Shown here: positions 17,157-26,187 of the stretch, in pieces
How positions within the stretch are numbered: position 1 is the stretch's first letter
Layout of the letters: every line of letters begins with the position of its first letter
DNA from: Actinoplanes auranticolor
GTDB taxonomy: Bacteria > Actinomycetota > Actinomycetes > Mycobacteriales > Micromonosporaceae
Direction: 5' to 3'
Length of the DNA: 64,000 bases
Assembly: GCF_018332655.1 (NCBI RefSeq)
Contig: NZ_BOQL01000065.1
Location: 1-64,000 of the forward strand
Notes under the pieces: generated by a model
Database searches by the model: none
The model's input: the letters and a program-made list of their open reading frames with translations, nothing else
What the model was told of the DNA's origin: nothing
Position numbers and translations under genes: made by a program

Positions 17157-18296
17157 ATGACGCATCGCAAGCGTCTCAGCGCAGCCGTCGGCGTCGCTGT
17201 TCTGGCTTCCACCGTGCTGGCCTCGGCCCCGGCCGCCGCTTCGCCGGCCCCGGACCCAGCAGCTGTGACGTTCCCATTCCCGGAGCACGCCCGCAAACAG
17301 ATTCCCCTGGTCCAAGCGGCCAGCGCCGTGCGCAAAGAAATCGAGCGCCGGGGCCCGGCCGGCTACGCCGGGATCGAGCTCGAGGACGAACACGTCACGG
17401 TGTGGTGGAAGGGCAAGCTGCCCGCGGAGATGGAACGGACGATTGCCGCCGCCCGGAAGATCGCGCCCGTACACGTCGGGACGGCCAAGCACTCACTGCG
17501 CGAACTGCGAACGGCGGGCGCCGAGCTGCGGTCGGCCTATGCCGCGGCGAAGCCACGGATCAAGTACGCCGTGGACGGCAGCCGCATCGTCGTCGCGACG
17601 AGCGGGCGCTCGGGCATCACCCGGCAACTGCCGAACGTCGGCGTGGCAGTCGAGATCGTCGACCAGGGCACGAAGCTGCTGACCAGCCGGCGCGACGACT
17701 GGGCACCCTGGAAGAGCGGCGCCGACCAGATCAACGGCAATTCCCGCTGTACGACCGGCTTCCCCGTCCGCAACGGCAACAACGAGCGGTTCATCCTCAC
17801 CGCCGGGCACTGCGGCAGCAACGGCAACCAGATCCGCGACGGCGTCGGCGAGTTCATGGGCACCTTCACGGCCGACAACGACGGGCACGACATCGCCCTG
17901 ATCAGCACGCCCGGCAACGTGGACAACGTGATGTACGTCGGCGGGCTCGACAGCAACGTCGTCACCACTGTCGTCGGCTGGGACTGGACGTTCCCCGGCG
18001 AGTACCTCTGCCAGTCCGGCGGGTCGTCCGCCCGCGACACCGGCGGCCCGGTGTGCGGACTGCGGGTCGAGAAGTTCAACACCGACTCCGGCGACGCCGT
18101 CGAGGCCCGCCAGGTCGACGGCCGGCCGGCGGTCCGCGGGGGCGACAGCGGCGGCCCCGTCTACGGTCCGGCCGCCAACGGCGGAGTGGTCGCCAAGGGC
18201 ATCAACAACTACACCTACGTCGGCAACAACACGATCCTCGGCTTCCAGGACTTCGGCACCGCGACCCGCGACTACGGCATCTGGATCGTGGAGTAG
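17157..18296 (+). CDS. Secreted streptogrisin/alpha-lytic-type serine protease (S1 family)
   Basis: 379 residues. Sec signal peptide (1-27), a ~160-residue propeptide resembling the pro-region of alpha-lytic proteases, and a chymotrypsin-fold catalytic domain. The triad is intact: TAGHCG (His), GHDIALIS (Asp) and GGDSGGPV (Ser). Cys pairs around TAGHC, YLCQSGG and GPVCGL fit the usual disulfides. GAAAGG-like GAAAGG at 17144-17149 supports ATG 17157. It would be exported and self-processed to degrade extracellular protein. Confidence 0.9.
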   Translation: MTHRKRLSAAVGVAVLASTVLASAPAAASPAPDPAAVTFPFPEHARKQIPLVQAASAVRKEIERRGPAGYAGIELEDEHVTVWWKGKLPAEMERTIAAARKIAPVHVGTAKHSLRELRTAGAELRSAYAAAKPRIKYAVDGSRIVVATSGRSGITRQLPNVGVAVEIVDQGTKLLTSRRDDWAPWKSGADQINGNSRCTTGFPVRNGNNERFILTAGHCGSNGNQIRDGVGEFMGTFTADNDGHDIALISTPGNVDNVMYVGGLDSNVVTTVVGWDWTFPGEYLCQSGGSSARDTGGPVCGLRVEKFNTDSGDAVEARQVDGRPAVRGGDSGGPVYGPAANGGVVAKGINNYTYVGNNTILGFQDFGTATRDYGIWIVE

Positions 18297-18323
18297 CGCG
18301 AGCCGGAATCTCGGATCAACCCG

Positions 18324-18361
18324 ACCACCGGCACCGCCGATCCGCCGACGGTGCCGGTGGT
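18324..18361. terminator. Bidirectional hairpin between convergent genes
   Basis: ACCACCGGCACCG (18324-18336) and its exact complement CGGTGCCGGTGGT (18349-18361) flank a 12-nt loop. It lies midway between the convergent protease and methyltransferase stops and can serve both. Confidence 0.7.
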
Positions 18362-18372
18362 GCCGGTGGCGA

Positions 18373-18993
18373 TCAGCCACACGGTGACGATCCCGCTGCC
18401 ACGTGGACGTGACCGGCGCGAAAGACTTCATGTGACCCGTCCGCGGTGGTTCGCGTCAACGCCTGCCAGGGACGCCGGTACGGGTCGGCTCCGCCGGCCT
18501 GGCAGGCAAGCCAGGCCAGCGGCGCCAGCAGACGCCAGCGTCCCGTGGGCAGACCGAGGTCGACCACGGCTATCCGGCCGCCGGGCCGCACCAGCGCGAG
18601 TGATCGGCTCCACGCCTGTCGCCAGCGGTCCATCACGCTGAGTGTGTAAGTGAACAGCAGTGCATCGAACGGCTCACCGATGGTCGGTGGTGTCTCCGCG
18701 GCGTCGCCGAGGACCGTGGTGACATTCGTCCATCGGTGCCGGCGGATACGGACGTGTGCCTGACGCAGCATCGCCGAGCTCGCGTCGAGGCCGACGACTG
18801 CGCCCGACGGCCCCACGGCGGCGCGGAGAAGAGGAAGGTTGAGCCCGGTGCCACAGCCGACGTCCAGCACTCGGTCACCGGTGCGCAGGCCCAACGCGGC
18901 GATACCGGCCTCACGTCCCACCCGATAGACCGGACGCTCCAGCGACACCAGGTCGTAGAACCGGGCCGTGAGCTCATAGCGTCGTCGCCTCAT
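18373..18993 (-). CDS. Class I SAM-dependent methyltransferase
   Basis: 206 residues from ATG 18993, with GAGGAGC 7 nt upstream; GTG 18996 is adjacent. Motif I is VLDVGCGTGLNLPLL, the acidic loop is VVGLDASSAML, and motif II/III regions are FDALLFTYTLSVM and RPGGRIAVVDLG. It resembles UbiE/COQ5-like and phospholipid N-methyltransferase-like enzymes by its N-terminal RFYDLVSLER. The substrate is not predictable. It is monocistronic. Confidence 0.85.
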   Translation of the reverse strand: MRRRRYELTARFYDLVSLERPVYRVGREAGIAALGLRTGDRVLDVGCGTGLNLPLLRAAVGPSGAVVGLDASSAMLRQAHVRIRRHRWTNVTTVLGDAAETPPTIGEPFDALLFTYTLSVMDRWRQAWSRSLALVRPGGRIAVVDLGLPTGRWRLLAPLAWLACQAGGADPYRRPWQALTRTTADGSHEVFRAGHVHVAAGSSPCG

Positions 18994-19109
18994 CACCGAT
19001 GCTCCTCGACGTAGCTGCCGCCACTGCTGGTATGCCCTCCACCGCCGACGAGCTCCTACCGTTCGCTTTCCTGTCTCCCCGGAAGAGCGTGGGTCGCCGC
19101 AGGGCGCGG

Positions 19110-19115
19110 TAGTTT
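19110..19115 (+). promoter_or_regulatory. -10 box TAGTTT driving a leaderless uORF
   Basis: TAGTTT is followed by 6 nt (cacatc) and then ATG 19122. The geometry equals that at 37153-37165. Confidence 0.4.
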
Positions 19116-19121
19116 CACATC

Positions 19122-19178
19122 ATGGACGACGACCGGCGTGAGCGACGATCCCTCGGTCCCGGGGCGGTGGCCGCGTGA
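19122..19178 (+). CDS. Leaderless 18-codon upstream ORF
   Basis: Encodes MDDDRRERRSLGPGAVAA. Its TGA (19176-19178) overlaps the GTG (19175) of the following reading frame as GTGA. A -10-like TAGTTT sits 6 nt upstream and no ribosome-binding site precedes the next gene, so the peptide would couple translation to it. The downstream gene is truncated, so the arrangement is now a relic. Expression is unproven. Confidence 0.4.
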   Translation: MDDDRRERRSLGPGAVAA

Positions 19179-19453
19179 CGGCGGATCTGGACCTGCTCGT
19201 GCTGGGTGGCGGCACGGCCGGCCTGGTCAGCGCAGTCATCGCCGGCGGCCTCGGTGCCAAGGTGCTGATGGTCGAGCGGGAGCGGACCGGCGGTGAATGC
19301 CTGTGGACCGGCTGCGTGCCCAGCAAGGCGCTGATCGAGTCGGCCGGCCTGGCCCATCGCATGCGACACGCCGACCAGCTCGGTCTGACCCCCGCCGACC
19401 CGGGCGGCGACATCACGGCCCGGACCAGGTCGTTCAGCGAGGTCCCCTCGTAG
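19175..19453 (+). pseudogene. Truncated flavoprotein disulfide reductase (N-terminal FAD part)
   Basis: The first ~80 residues are a good match to mercuric reductase/dihydrolipoamide dehydrogenase-like proteins: LLVLGGGTAGLVSAVIAGGL (Rossmann FAD motif), VERERTGGECLWTGCVPSKA with the redox-active CLWTGC, and LGLTPADPGGD. Homology stops near 19415 and the frame ends at 19453 in DNA that belongs to an antisense TetR fragment. The NAD and dimerisation domains are missing, so it cannot be a working reductase. Confidence 0.75.
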
Positions 19454-19534
19454 CCCCGCTCCCAGAACACGTCCAACGCCCTGGTGCAGGGCGGTTTCCG
19501 GGTCGAAGGTGCGCGGCCGGCCGCGAGTAGCCAT
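19414..19534 (-). pseudogene. TetR-family N-terminal remnant with frameshift
   Basis: On the minus strand MATRGRPRTFDPETALHQ is followed, after a +1 shift near 19479, by ALDVFWERGYEGTSLNDLVR. Together they are the HTH half of a TetR/AcrR regulator. One extra G separates the frames, and the ligand-binding domain is absent. It is sandwiched between two plus-strand gene fragments. Confidence 0.65.
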
Positions 19535-19536
19535 CG

Positions 19537-19957
19537 TCCGCCGACCACGTCATCGACTCCCGGCGCACCGACCTCGCCGCCGAGGTCCTGCGACTGACCG
19601 GCGGCGCGGGCGTCGACCTCGTGCTGGAGGCGGTCGGCGGTGCCACCCTCGAGGCCGGCCTGGCCGCGACCAAGCGCGGCACCGGCCGGGTCGTGGTCTA
19701 CGGCCTGCCCGGCGGCGACGCCGCGATCACCCATCGCGGTCTGGTCTACCGGCACCAGGTCCACGTCGTCGGCATCGGCGTCCTGATCCGGGCCGCACCG
19801 CAGATCTTCGGCGACGTCATGGGCGAGCTGTTCGGGCTCATCGCGGCCGGGGTGCTCAGCCCTCGGCGGCCCACCACCTACCAGCTGACCGAGGGACCGA
19901 AGGCCCTCGCCCAGCTGGAAGCGAGCCACCGTGGGCAAACTGCCGCTGCTGCCCTGA
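19537..19957 (+). pseudogene. MDR/quinone-oxidoreductase C-terminal remnant
   Basis: The frame reads SADHVIDSRRTDLAAEVLRL then TGGAGVDLVLEAVGG, the nucleotide-binding C-half of a zinc-type or quinone oxidoreductase. It continues through QLTEGPKALAQLEA. Near 19922 about two bases are missing; in the other frame the natural end ATVGKLPLLP-stop (19955-19957) follows. The N-terminal catalytic half is lost. It was probably the neighbour of the TetR fragment, since TetR-MDR pairs are common. Confidence 0.7.
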
Positions 19958-20070
19958 GCGGCTGGGAGTTTGTGGGCACGTCCTTGCAATTACTTGAGCC
20001 TTAAAATAGATTTCCTTCCATGTCTGGGTGTTTCGTCCAGACTTTGTCCGCCAGTGGATGGGGAGCAGCC

Positions 20071-22236
20071 TTGGTATCGACTCGACATCGCCGGAGAATC
20101 GCCGCGGCCACGGCCGGGGCGCTCATCGCCACCGGCACTGCCGTGCCCGCCTCGGCGGAAGGCCCGGTCACCGCGGCCGCGGGGCCGGCCGCCATCGCCG
20201 GGTCCTACATCGTCGTACTCGAGGACGTGGCTGCGGACGCGGTCGCTCGTACGGCGGCAGCGCTGGCCGATCGGCACGACGGCGGTGTCGTACGGACGTA
20301 CCGTCATGCTCTGCGAGGTTTTGAGGCGACGCTCACGGAGCGGGCCGCGCGCCGGCTGGCCGCCGACCCGGCGGTCGCGTCGGTGACCCAGAACCAGGTG
20401 GTCACCGCCTCCGATGTGCAGGCGCCGACCACCTCGTGGGGGCTGGATCGGATCGACCAGCGCGCCCTGCCGGGCGACGGCAGCTTCACCTATCCGGACG
20501 GCTCACCGGTCGTGACCGCCTACATCATCGACGGCGGCATCAACCTCGCGCACACCGAGTTCGCCGGGCGGATCCGCCCGGGACGGGACTTCATCGACAA
20601 CGACGCCACCGCTGACGACTGCCGCGGGCACGGGACGCACGTGGCGGGCACCGTCGGCGGGACGAGCTTCGGTGTGGCCAAGAACGTGGAGCTGGTGCCC
20701 CTGCGCGTGCTCGACTGCGAGGGTCGGGGCTCGGTCGGCACCGTCATGGCGGCGATCGACTGGATCACCGCCGACCACGCCGCCGGCACCCCGGCGGTGG
20801 CCAACATGAGCCTGAACGGCCGGCGGTACGCACCGCAGGAGCAGGCGATCAGCCGGTCCATCGCCGACGGCGTCACCTACGTGGTCTCGGCCGGCAACGA
20901 CAACACCGACGCCTGCGCGAACACGCCCGCCGCCCTGCCCGACGCCGTCACCGTGGGCGCGATCGGCCCGGACGACGCGCGGGCGGAGTTCTCCAACTTC
21001 GGCCCCTGCGTGGATCTGTTCGCGCCCGGCGTGGACATCACCAGCGCGTCCATCGGAAGCGACACCGCCACCCGGATCGCCAGCGGCACGTCGATGGCCG
21101 CCCCGCACGTCACCGGCGCGGCCGCGCTGATCCTGGCCGACCATCCGACCTGGACGCCGGCTCAGGTGACGGCCGAACTGCTCGCCGACGCCACCCCCGG
21201 CGTGGTCACCGGCCCGGGCGCCGGGTCGCCCGACCGGCTGCTGTACGTCGACGCCACCCCACCGGCCGACGACTTCTCGCTCGCCGTCGCCCCGGCCGCC
21301 GCCACCGTCACGGCGGGCGATGCCGTCACCGTCGCCGTGGACGCGTCCCGGCCCGTCACTTGGAGCGTGAACGGGCTCCCGGCCGGAGCGAAGGCCACCT
21401 TCGACGGCTCCGCGATGACCGTCACCACCGGCCCGAGGACCGCGCCGGGCACGTACCGGCTCCTGGTCGTCGGCAGCGGCACGGGCACGACGCGAGCGGC
21501 CTGGTTCACGCTCACCGTCGCGGCAGCCGCCGGGTGCATCGGCGCCAGCGACACCGACGTCACCCTGCCCGAGTCGAACGTCGTCGAGATCCCGGTGACG
21601 ATCGACGGCTGCGCCGGGCCGGGCGCCGTGGACAGCACCGTCGAGCTGCACGTCGACCACACGTACGTCAGTGACCTCGAGATCCGGCTCCTCGCGCCGA
21701 GCGGCACCAGCTACAGCCTGCTCTCCCGGACGGGCGACGACATCCAGGACATCGACTACACCTTCACCCACGACCTGTCCGCCGAGCAGGCAGACGGGGT
21801 GTGGAAGGTGTACCTGCTGGACAATGCGCCGAACGGCATCGGCACGTTCGACAACGTCGTGCTCGACCTGGGCGGCGAGCAGCTACCCGCGCCGGTGTGC
21901 GGCGGCGTCGCCACCACCGACGTCCCGATCGCGGACGGCGTCGCCGAGAGCCCGATCACGGTCACCGGATGCGACCGGGCGCCGGCCGCCGGCGCCTACA
22001 TCGAGGTGCGCATCAGGCACCCGTGGGAACGCGACCTCGGCGTCTTCCTGGTCACCCCGAACGGCGAGCAGATCACTCTGCAGGACATGAAACCCTCCGG
22101 GCAGCGGGACGTCATCCGGACGTACCTCGAACGTCTGCCGGGACCGGCTGACGGCGTGTGGACGCTCAAGGTCGAGGACCGGCAATCGAGCTTCCCGCCG
22201 GGCGGCCTGCTGGATAGCTGGAAGCTGACCCTCTGA
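20071..22236 (+). CDS. Secreted subtilisin-like protease with two P-type domains
   Basis: 721 residues from TTG 20071. This start is preferred over ATG 20020 because GGGGAG (20060-20065) lies 5 nt upstream and translation then begins with a textbook signal peptide (RHRRRIAAATAGALIATGTA). An I9 propeptide (SYIVVLEDVAADAVARTAAA) is followed by the S8 domain: YIIDGGINLAHTEF (Asp, with Gly replacing the usual Thr/Ser), RGHGTHVAGTVGG (His) and SGTSMAAPHVTGAAAL (Ser). After a short Ig-like linker come two proprotein-convertase P-like beta-sandwich modules (LHVDHTYVSDLEIRLLAPSG and IRHPWERDLGVFLVTPNG). Extracellular endopeptidase. Confidence 0.88.
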   Translation: MVSTRHRRRIAAATAGALIATGTAVPASAEGPVTAAAGPAAIAGSYIVVLEDVAADAVARTAAALADRHDGGVVRTYRHALRGFEATLTERAARRLAADPAVASVTQNQVVTASDVQAPTTSWGLDRIDQRALPGDGSFTYPDGSPVVTAYIIDGGINLAHTEFAGRIRPGRDFIDNDATADDCRGHGTHVAGTVGGTSFGVAKNVELVPLRVLDCEGRGSVGTVMAAIDWITADHAAGTPAVANMSLNGRRYAPQEQAISRSIADGVTYVVSAGNDNTDACANTPAALPDAVTVGAIGPDDARAEFSNFGPCVDLFAPGVDITSASIGSDTATRIASGTSMAAPHVTGAAALILADHPTWTPAQVTAELLADATPGVVTGPGAGSPDRLLYVDATPPADDFSLAVAPAAATVTAGDAVTVAVDASRPVTWSVNGLPAGAKATFDGSAMTVTTGPRTAPGTYRLLVVGSGTGTTRAAWFTLTVAAAAGCIGASDTDVTLPESNVVEIPVTIDGCAGPGAVDSTVELHVDHTYVSDLEIRLLAPSGTSYSLLSRTGDDIQDIDYTFTHDLSAEQADGVWKVYLLDNAPNGIGTFDNVVLDLGGEQLPAPVCGGVATTDVPIADGVAESPITVTGCDRAPAAGAYIEVRIRHPWERDLGVFLVTPNGEQITLQDMKPSGQRDVIRTYLERLPGPADGVWTLKVEDRQSSFPPGGLLDSWKLTL

Positions 22237-22264
22237 GCCGTCCTGCCTCGCGGAACGCGCCGAG

Positions 22265-22292
22265 GAGGCCGCCCACGATCCCGGGCGGCCTC
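22265..22292 (+). terminator. Hairpin after the subtilase gene
   Basis: GAGGCCGCCC (22265-22274) and GGGCGGCCTC (22283-22292) form a perfect 10-bp stem with an 8-nt loop, 29 nt after the stop codon. Confidence 0.65.
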
Positions 22293-22344
22293 CGGGCGGA
22301 GGTACGTTCCTCCTGACAGCGAACCGGACTGAGGAGGGTGGGTC

Positions 22345-22716
22345 ATGGCGTACGACTCGGAGACGGCCGAACGCGTCCGGGCCGCGCTGGCCGATCGACA
22401 GGTCCGCGAGGTCAAGATGTTCGGCGGGCTGGCCTTCATGGTCGACGAGCGGATGGTCGTCTGCGTCTCCGGGGGCGGCTCCGACCTGCTCGTACGGGTA
22501 TCGCCGGACAGCGACGCCCAGCACCTGGAGAAGCCGGGCGCCGCACGCGCAGAGATGGGCAGAGGTCGTTCGATGGGCGAAGGGTGGATCACGGTCGGCA
22601 AGACGGCCTTCGCTGCGGAGAAGGACTTCGCGTACTGGATGACGGCGGCGCTGTCCTTCCACGCGCAGGGCTCGGGTGGAAAATCGGCGACAAGGTCCAG
22701 GACCAAGGCCAGCTAG
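22345..22716 (+). CDS. TfoX N-terminal-domain protein
   Basis: 123 residues from ATG 22345 with a GAGGAGGG ribosome-binding site. The TfoX_N pattern is clear: an N-terminal helix, REVKMFGGLAFMVDERMVVC, LLVRVSP, and a terminal helix KDFAYWMTAALSF. The proteobacterial TfoX competence regulator has a second domain that is missing here. The role of single-domain actinobacterial forms is unknown. The basic Ser/Lys/Arg tail is typical. Confidence 0.85.
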   Translation: MAYDSETAERVRAALADRQVREVKMFGGLAFMVDERMVVCVSGGGSDLLVRVSPDSDAQHLEKPGAARAEMGRGRSMGEGWITVGKTAFAAEKDFAYWMTAALSFHAQGSGGKSATRSRTKAS

Positions 22717-22815
22717 CCGGACAGGATGTGCCGAGTTGCGCCGATCTGCCGGTCTTCGCCACTCGGGGCGCGCTGGTGGGTGACCATGGACGCGTGCGTA
22801 CCGGAAGTGATGGTC

Positions 22816-23736
22816 ATGGCGTCGCAGTCGGGTGACGTCCGTGCCTGGCTGCGGACCAGGCCGTCGCTGGACCAGCTGTGCGAACGCTGGCCCGCCGAGT
22901 GGGCGGCGGTCGAGGCCGAGATCAGCGAGCTGACCGAGCGCGGTGACATCGAAGAGCTCAAGGCGCACGTCGCCGCCGTGGCGGCCCCGCAGGCCGCCCG
23001 CGGGCGGAGCGGCAACCCGCAGATGCAGGTACGGCTCGAGGTGCGCCGGCAGATGATGGTGGCCGCCCTCAAACAGGTGTCGCTGGCCACGGCCGCCGGG
23101 GTGCGCCGCGGGCGGATGCGGTTCAACCTGGTCAACGGCTGGGTCGCGCAGAAGCTGCTGTTCGCCCGCGAGCTCGAGCGCAAGCCGGTGCCGATGACGT
23201 GGTTCCGGACGCTGTGGCCGCTGCTGTGGCAACGGCGCCGGCTGATGCCGCTGGTCAGCTCCAAAGGCATCTACTGCTTCTACTCCGACCGGCTGATCGC
23301 CGAGCTGGCCGCCCTCATCGGCGAGCGCGACACCCTGGAGATCGCCGCCGGCGACGGCACCCTGTCGCGGTTCCTGGCCGATGCCGGCGTCCGCATCACC
23401 GCGACCGACGACCACAGCTGGAAGCACGCGGTCAGCTTCCCCGCCGACGTCCGCCGGCAGGACGCGCGCACGGCGCTGCGGGCGCACCGGCCGCAGGCGG
23501 TCGTCTGCTCCTGGCCACCCGCGGGCAACTCCTTCGAGCGGCACGTGTTCGCGACGCCCAGCGTGCAGCTCTACATCGTGCTGGGCAGCCGGCACGAGTT
23601 CGCCACCGGTGACCGGGCCGCCTACACCGGCCAGGACCGCTTCCTGATGGCCGAGCAACCCGAACTGGGCCGCCTCGTCCTGCCACCGGAGATCGACCCG
23701 CAAGTGCTCGTCTTCCGGCGCCACGACGGCAGCTGA
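22816..23736 (+). CDS. Putative SAM-dependent methyltransferase-like protein
   Basis: 306 residues from ATG 22816, with GGAAG 8 nt upstream; in-frame starts at 22726, 22786 and 22810 are less well supported. The N-terminal ~150 residues are helical and unfamiliar. A Rossmann-like module follows: LEIAAGDGTLSRFLADAG (motif I), RITATDDHSW (acidic loop) and AVVCSWPPAGNSFE, where SWPP occupies the motif IV position seen as NPP(Y/F) or DPP in amino-methyltransferases. A methyl-transfer function is inferred. Neighbours give no pathway. Confidence 0.6.
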   Translation: MASQSGDVRAWLRTRPSLDQLCERWPAEWAAVEAEISELTERGDIEELKAHVAAVAAPQAARGRSGNPQMQVRLEVRRQMMVAALKQVSLATAAGVRRGRMRFNLVNGWVAQKLLFARELERKPVPMTWFRTLWPLLWQRRRLMPLVSSKGIYCFYSDRLIAELAALIGERDTLEIAAGDGTLSRFLADAGVRITATDDHSWKHAVSFPADVRRQDARTALRAHRPQAVVCSWPPAGNSFERHVFATPSVQLYIVLGSRHEFATGDRAAYTGQDRFLMAEQPELGRLVLPPEIDPQVLVFRRHDGS

Positions 23737-23848
23737 GCGCACCGCCGGCCGGCCACGATCTCAGCGATCGGCAGGGCTCGACCGGCGCCCGGGCCGGGAG
23801 GTCGGCGGGGTACCGGTCCGGGGACGCCGGGTGTTAGATGAGGTCGTC

Positions 23849-25117
23849 ATGACCATCATCGAGCTGGGTGATCCCGGCTCCCCCGCGACGGCGGCCGCAC
23901 CGGCACGACGCCGTGTTGATCACCGCGTCGTCATGCGCTGGGCGGCAGCCGCTGTGGCGGTCCTCTGCGCGGCGACGCTCACCGGCTCGGCCGTCTCCGG
24001 GTCCGCCGTGATCCGGCCCCGGTGGAGCGTCGCCTTCAGCCTGACCAGCCTCGTCGACGCGGCCCGCGACACGGTGTTCGTCCAGTCCATCAACGCGGGC
24101 TCCCAGATCACGGCGTACGAGCTCGGGAGCGGGGCGGTCCGCTGGTCGAAGGGGCTGCCGATGCCGCGCGGCCGGATGACGGCCCGGGTGCCGGGTGCGG
24201 TGCTGGTCCCGATCCTGCTGGAGGGCACGGTCGCGCTCGATCCGCGTACGGGGGCAGAAATGTGGCGGCTTCCCGGCGACGTCGTGTCCGCGACACCCGA
24301 GACCGCGTTGCTCAGGCAGCCGGACCGGGCGCTGAGCCTGGTACGGATGGCCGACGGCAGCCGGATCTGGTCGCGGGCGATCGAGGGTGACGAGTCCTGG
24401 GCGGTCGTCGGTCCCGAACGGCAACGGATCGTGGCCGCCACCCCGGACGGCCGGGTCCAGGTGCTGCGCCTGAGCGACGGTGCTCTGCTGTCCCAGGGTC
24501 GCGTGGACAACGGCAGTGGCGTACCCGTCCCCAACGGCCTCGTGGCCGAGTCCGGCCTGCTGTTCGTCAACCGGATGGAGACGGACCGGGCGGTGGTGAC
24601 CGCGTACGACCTGGACACGCTGCAGCAGCGCTGGCGGTACGGGCAGTCGGCGACCGACGAGATCGTGACCGGGCCGGCGGCCCGCGCGTGCGGCGTCGTG
24701 CTGTGCTTCGCCGACGGCACCGCGACCGTCGGGCTGAATCCGGGCACCGGCACCGTCCGCTGGCGCGCGGCGGGCTTCGTCGACGCCGTACCGGTCACCG
24801 GGCAGAACAGGGTGCTGGCGGACAACGGCGACCAGGGCAGGTATGCGCTGATCGACGCCGCCACGGGCACCGTCGTGGTGTCCCTCGGCGTGGGCACCGC
24901 CGTACGGGACGCCGTCCGCTCCGTCCCGGCGTACTACCTGCGCCCGGTCGCCCCGGACGGCCGCCGGGTCGCGGCCGGCCGGATCGACCTGACCACCGGC
25001 GGGTTGCAGCTGCGCGGCATCGTCGAGGCCGTCGGCCCGCAGGGCTGCACGGCCGTCGCGGACAACCTGATCTGCGGCACGAACGACGGCCGGCTGACCG
25101 TCACCGACGTCGGCTGA
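23849..25117 (+). CDS. Membrane-anchored PQQ-like beta-propeller protein
   Basis: 422 residues from ATG 23849. One N-terminal membrane helix (WAAAAVAVLCAATLTGSAV), then repeated blade motifs such as ITAYELGSGAVRWSKGLP, VALDPRTGAEMWRLPG, ATVGLNPGTGTVRWRAAG and ALIDAATGTVVVSLG. These are the PQQ/pyrrolo-quinoline repeat type, but cofactor residues cannot be checked by eye. It is probably an extracytoplasmic binding or scaffold protein. TTAGAT at 23834-23839 is 9 nt upstream of the start, so the mRNA may be near-leaderless; GATGAGG could also serve as a ribosome-binding site. Confidence 0.75.
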   Translation: MTIIELGDPGSPATAAAPARRRVDHRVVMRWAAAAVAVLCAATLTGSAVSGSAVIRPRWSVAFSLTSLVDAARDTVFVQSINAGSQITAYELGSGAVRWSKGLPMPRGRMTARVPGAVLVPILLEGTVALDPRTGAEMWRLPGDVVSATPETALLRQPDRALSLVRMADGSRIWSRAIEGDESWAVVGPERQRIVAATPDGRVQVLRLSDGALLSQGRVDNGSGVPVPNGLVAESGLLFVNRMETDRAVVTAYDLDTLQQRWRYGQSATDEIVTGPAARACGVVLCFADGTATVGLNPGTGTVRWRAAGFVDAVPVTGQNRVLADNGDQGRYALIDAATGTVVVSLGVGTAVRDAVRSVPAYYLRPVAPDGRRVAAGRIDLTTGGLQLRGIVEAVGPQGCTAVADNLICGTNDGRLTVTDVG

Positions 25118-25209
25118 GCCCGGCGCAACCAGCGGTCCAGGCCCGAGCCTGCCGTCCCAGGGGCGGTGCGCCCGGGAGATCGGGCCTCGGAGCGACCGGG
25201 CGCCGGCGC

Positions 25210-26187
25210 TCACCCGGTCTCGCCCGGGCGGTCCACGATGGCCGCCTTGCGATAGATCACCTGCCGGTACAGGTCACCCTTGCGCCCGTCGCCGGCGCCG
25301 CGCTGGTCTTCGACCGCGATCAGGCGCTCGCCGATCAGTGTGTACGTCTGCTTGTCGAAGAGCAGCTCCTGCGACAGGTAACCCTCCGTTACCCGGCCCA
25401 GCCCGATCGCCGGATGGCCGTCGAGGTTGACCGCGTCCGGGTTGACCTTCATGCCCGGCTGCCGGGCGAGGTAGCGGAAGATGGCCGCTTTGACCTCGGG
25501 CGGCAGCGCGTACTGGCCGGCCAGCGCGTCGGGCACCGCCATCACCCCGCCCTCGGGACGCTCGAGGTAGGAGGCGATCGCCTCGGGCGTGGTCAGCTTG
25601 ACGATCTGCGACCAGGGGACAAAGGCGAAATACGTGTCGTCCTGGCCCTGCCGCCGCACGTCCAGCTTGCCGTTGCGCATCGACGCCTGCACCTGGCCGT
25701 CGATCCGGTTCCAGCTCTGGACCTTGCGGTACTTGGCCTTGCCGGGCAGGAGCGCCCCGTTCGGCGCCTTCTGCTCGTACGCCGGCGGGTTGCGCATCTC
25801 CTGGGTCTCGACGTACATGAAATCGGTCGGAGCCGGATCGGTCCACTTCTCCTGCTCGACCGTCCACGCCGCGTTCTCCAGCACCTGTGCCGCGTTGACC
25901 GGTCGCAGGTGCGGCACGGTCGCGACCGCCTGGGTGTGGTCCGGCCGCTGCTCCGATATCGGGGGCGTCACCCGGGTCCCGCCATCGGCGTTGCTGATCG
26001 CCACCGCCGCGACGACGGCCGCCGCCATGGCGACACCGACGCCCACCGGGACCCGCAGACGCCACGGGGCCCGGGTCCGGGGCGTCATCCGGCCCCGCAA
26101 GGCTTTCAGCGCGCGCTGCTCGGCTGCCGGGGACGGCTCCGGGTCCGGGCCGAAGGTCTCCCGCAGGATGCTGATCTCGTCCATCAT
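25210..26187 (-). CDS. CU044_5270-family membrane protein, partner of an ECF sigma factor
   Basis: 325 residues. A short cytoplasmic N-terminus (EISILRETFGPDPEPSPAAE), one membrane helix (VPVGVGVAMAAAVVAAVAIS) and a large external domain with AWTVEQEKWTDPAPTDFMYV and QELLFDKQTYTLIGERLI. This pattern matches the actinobacterial CU044_5270 family, which is encoded directly after ECF sigma factors. The start overlaps the sigma stop by 4 bp. A role as membrane sensor or anti-sigma protein is inferred from position and topology; the cytoplasmic part lacks a recognisable zinc anti-sigma motif. Confidence 0.78.
   Translation of the reverse strand: MMDEISILRETFGPDPEPSPAAEQRALKALRGRMTPRTRAPWRLRVPVGVGVAMAAAVVAAVAISNADGGTRVTPPISEQRPDHTQAVATVPHLRPVNAAQVLENAAWTVEQEKWTDPAPTDFMYVETQEMRNPPAYEQKAPNGALLPGKAKYRKVQSWNRIDGQVQASMRNGKLDVRRQGQDDTYFAFVPWSQIVKLTTPEAIASYLERPEGGVMAVPDALAGQYALPPEVKAAIFRYLARQPGMKVNPDAVNLDGHPAIGLGRVTEGYLSQELLFDKQTYTLIGERLIAVEDQRGAGDGRKGDLYRQVIYRKAAIVDRPGETG

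Noticed and set aside
15354-17492. A 712-codon minus-strand open frame
   Set aside because: It spans three well-supported plus-strand genes (deacetylase, LCP, protease) and is a composition artefact.
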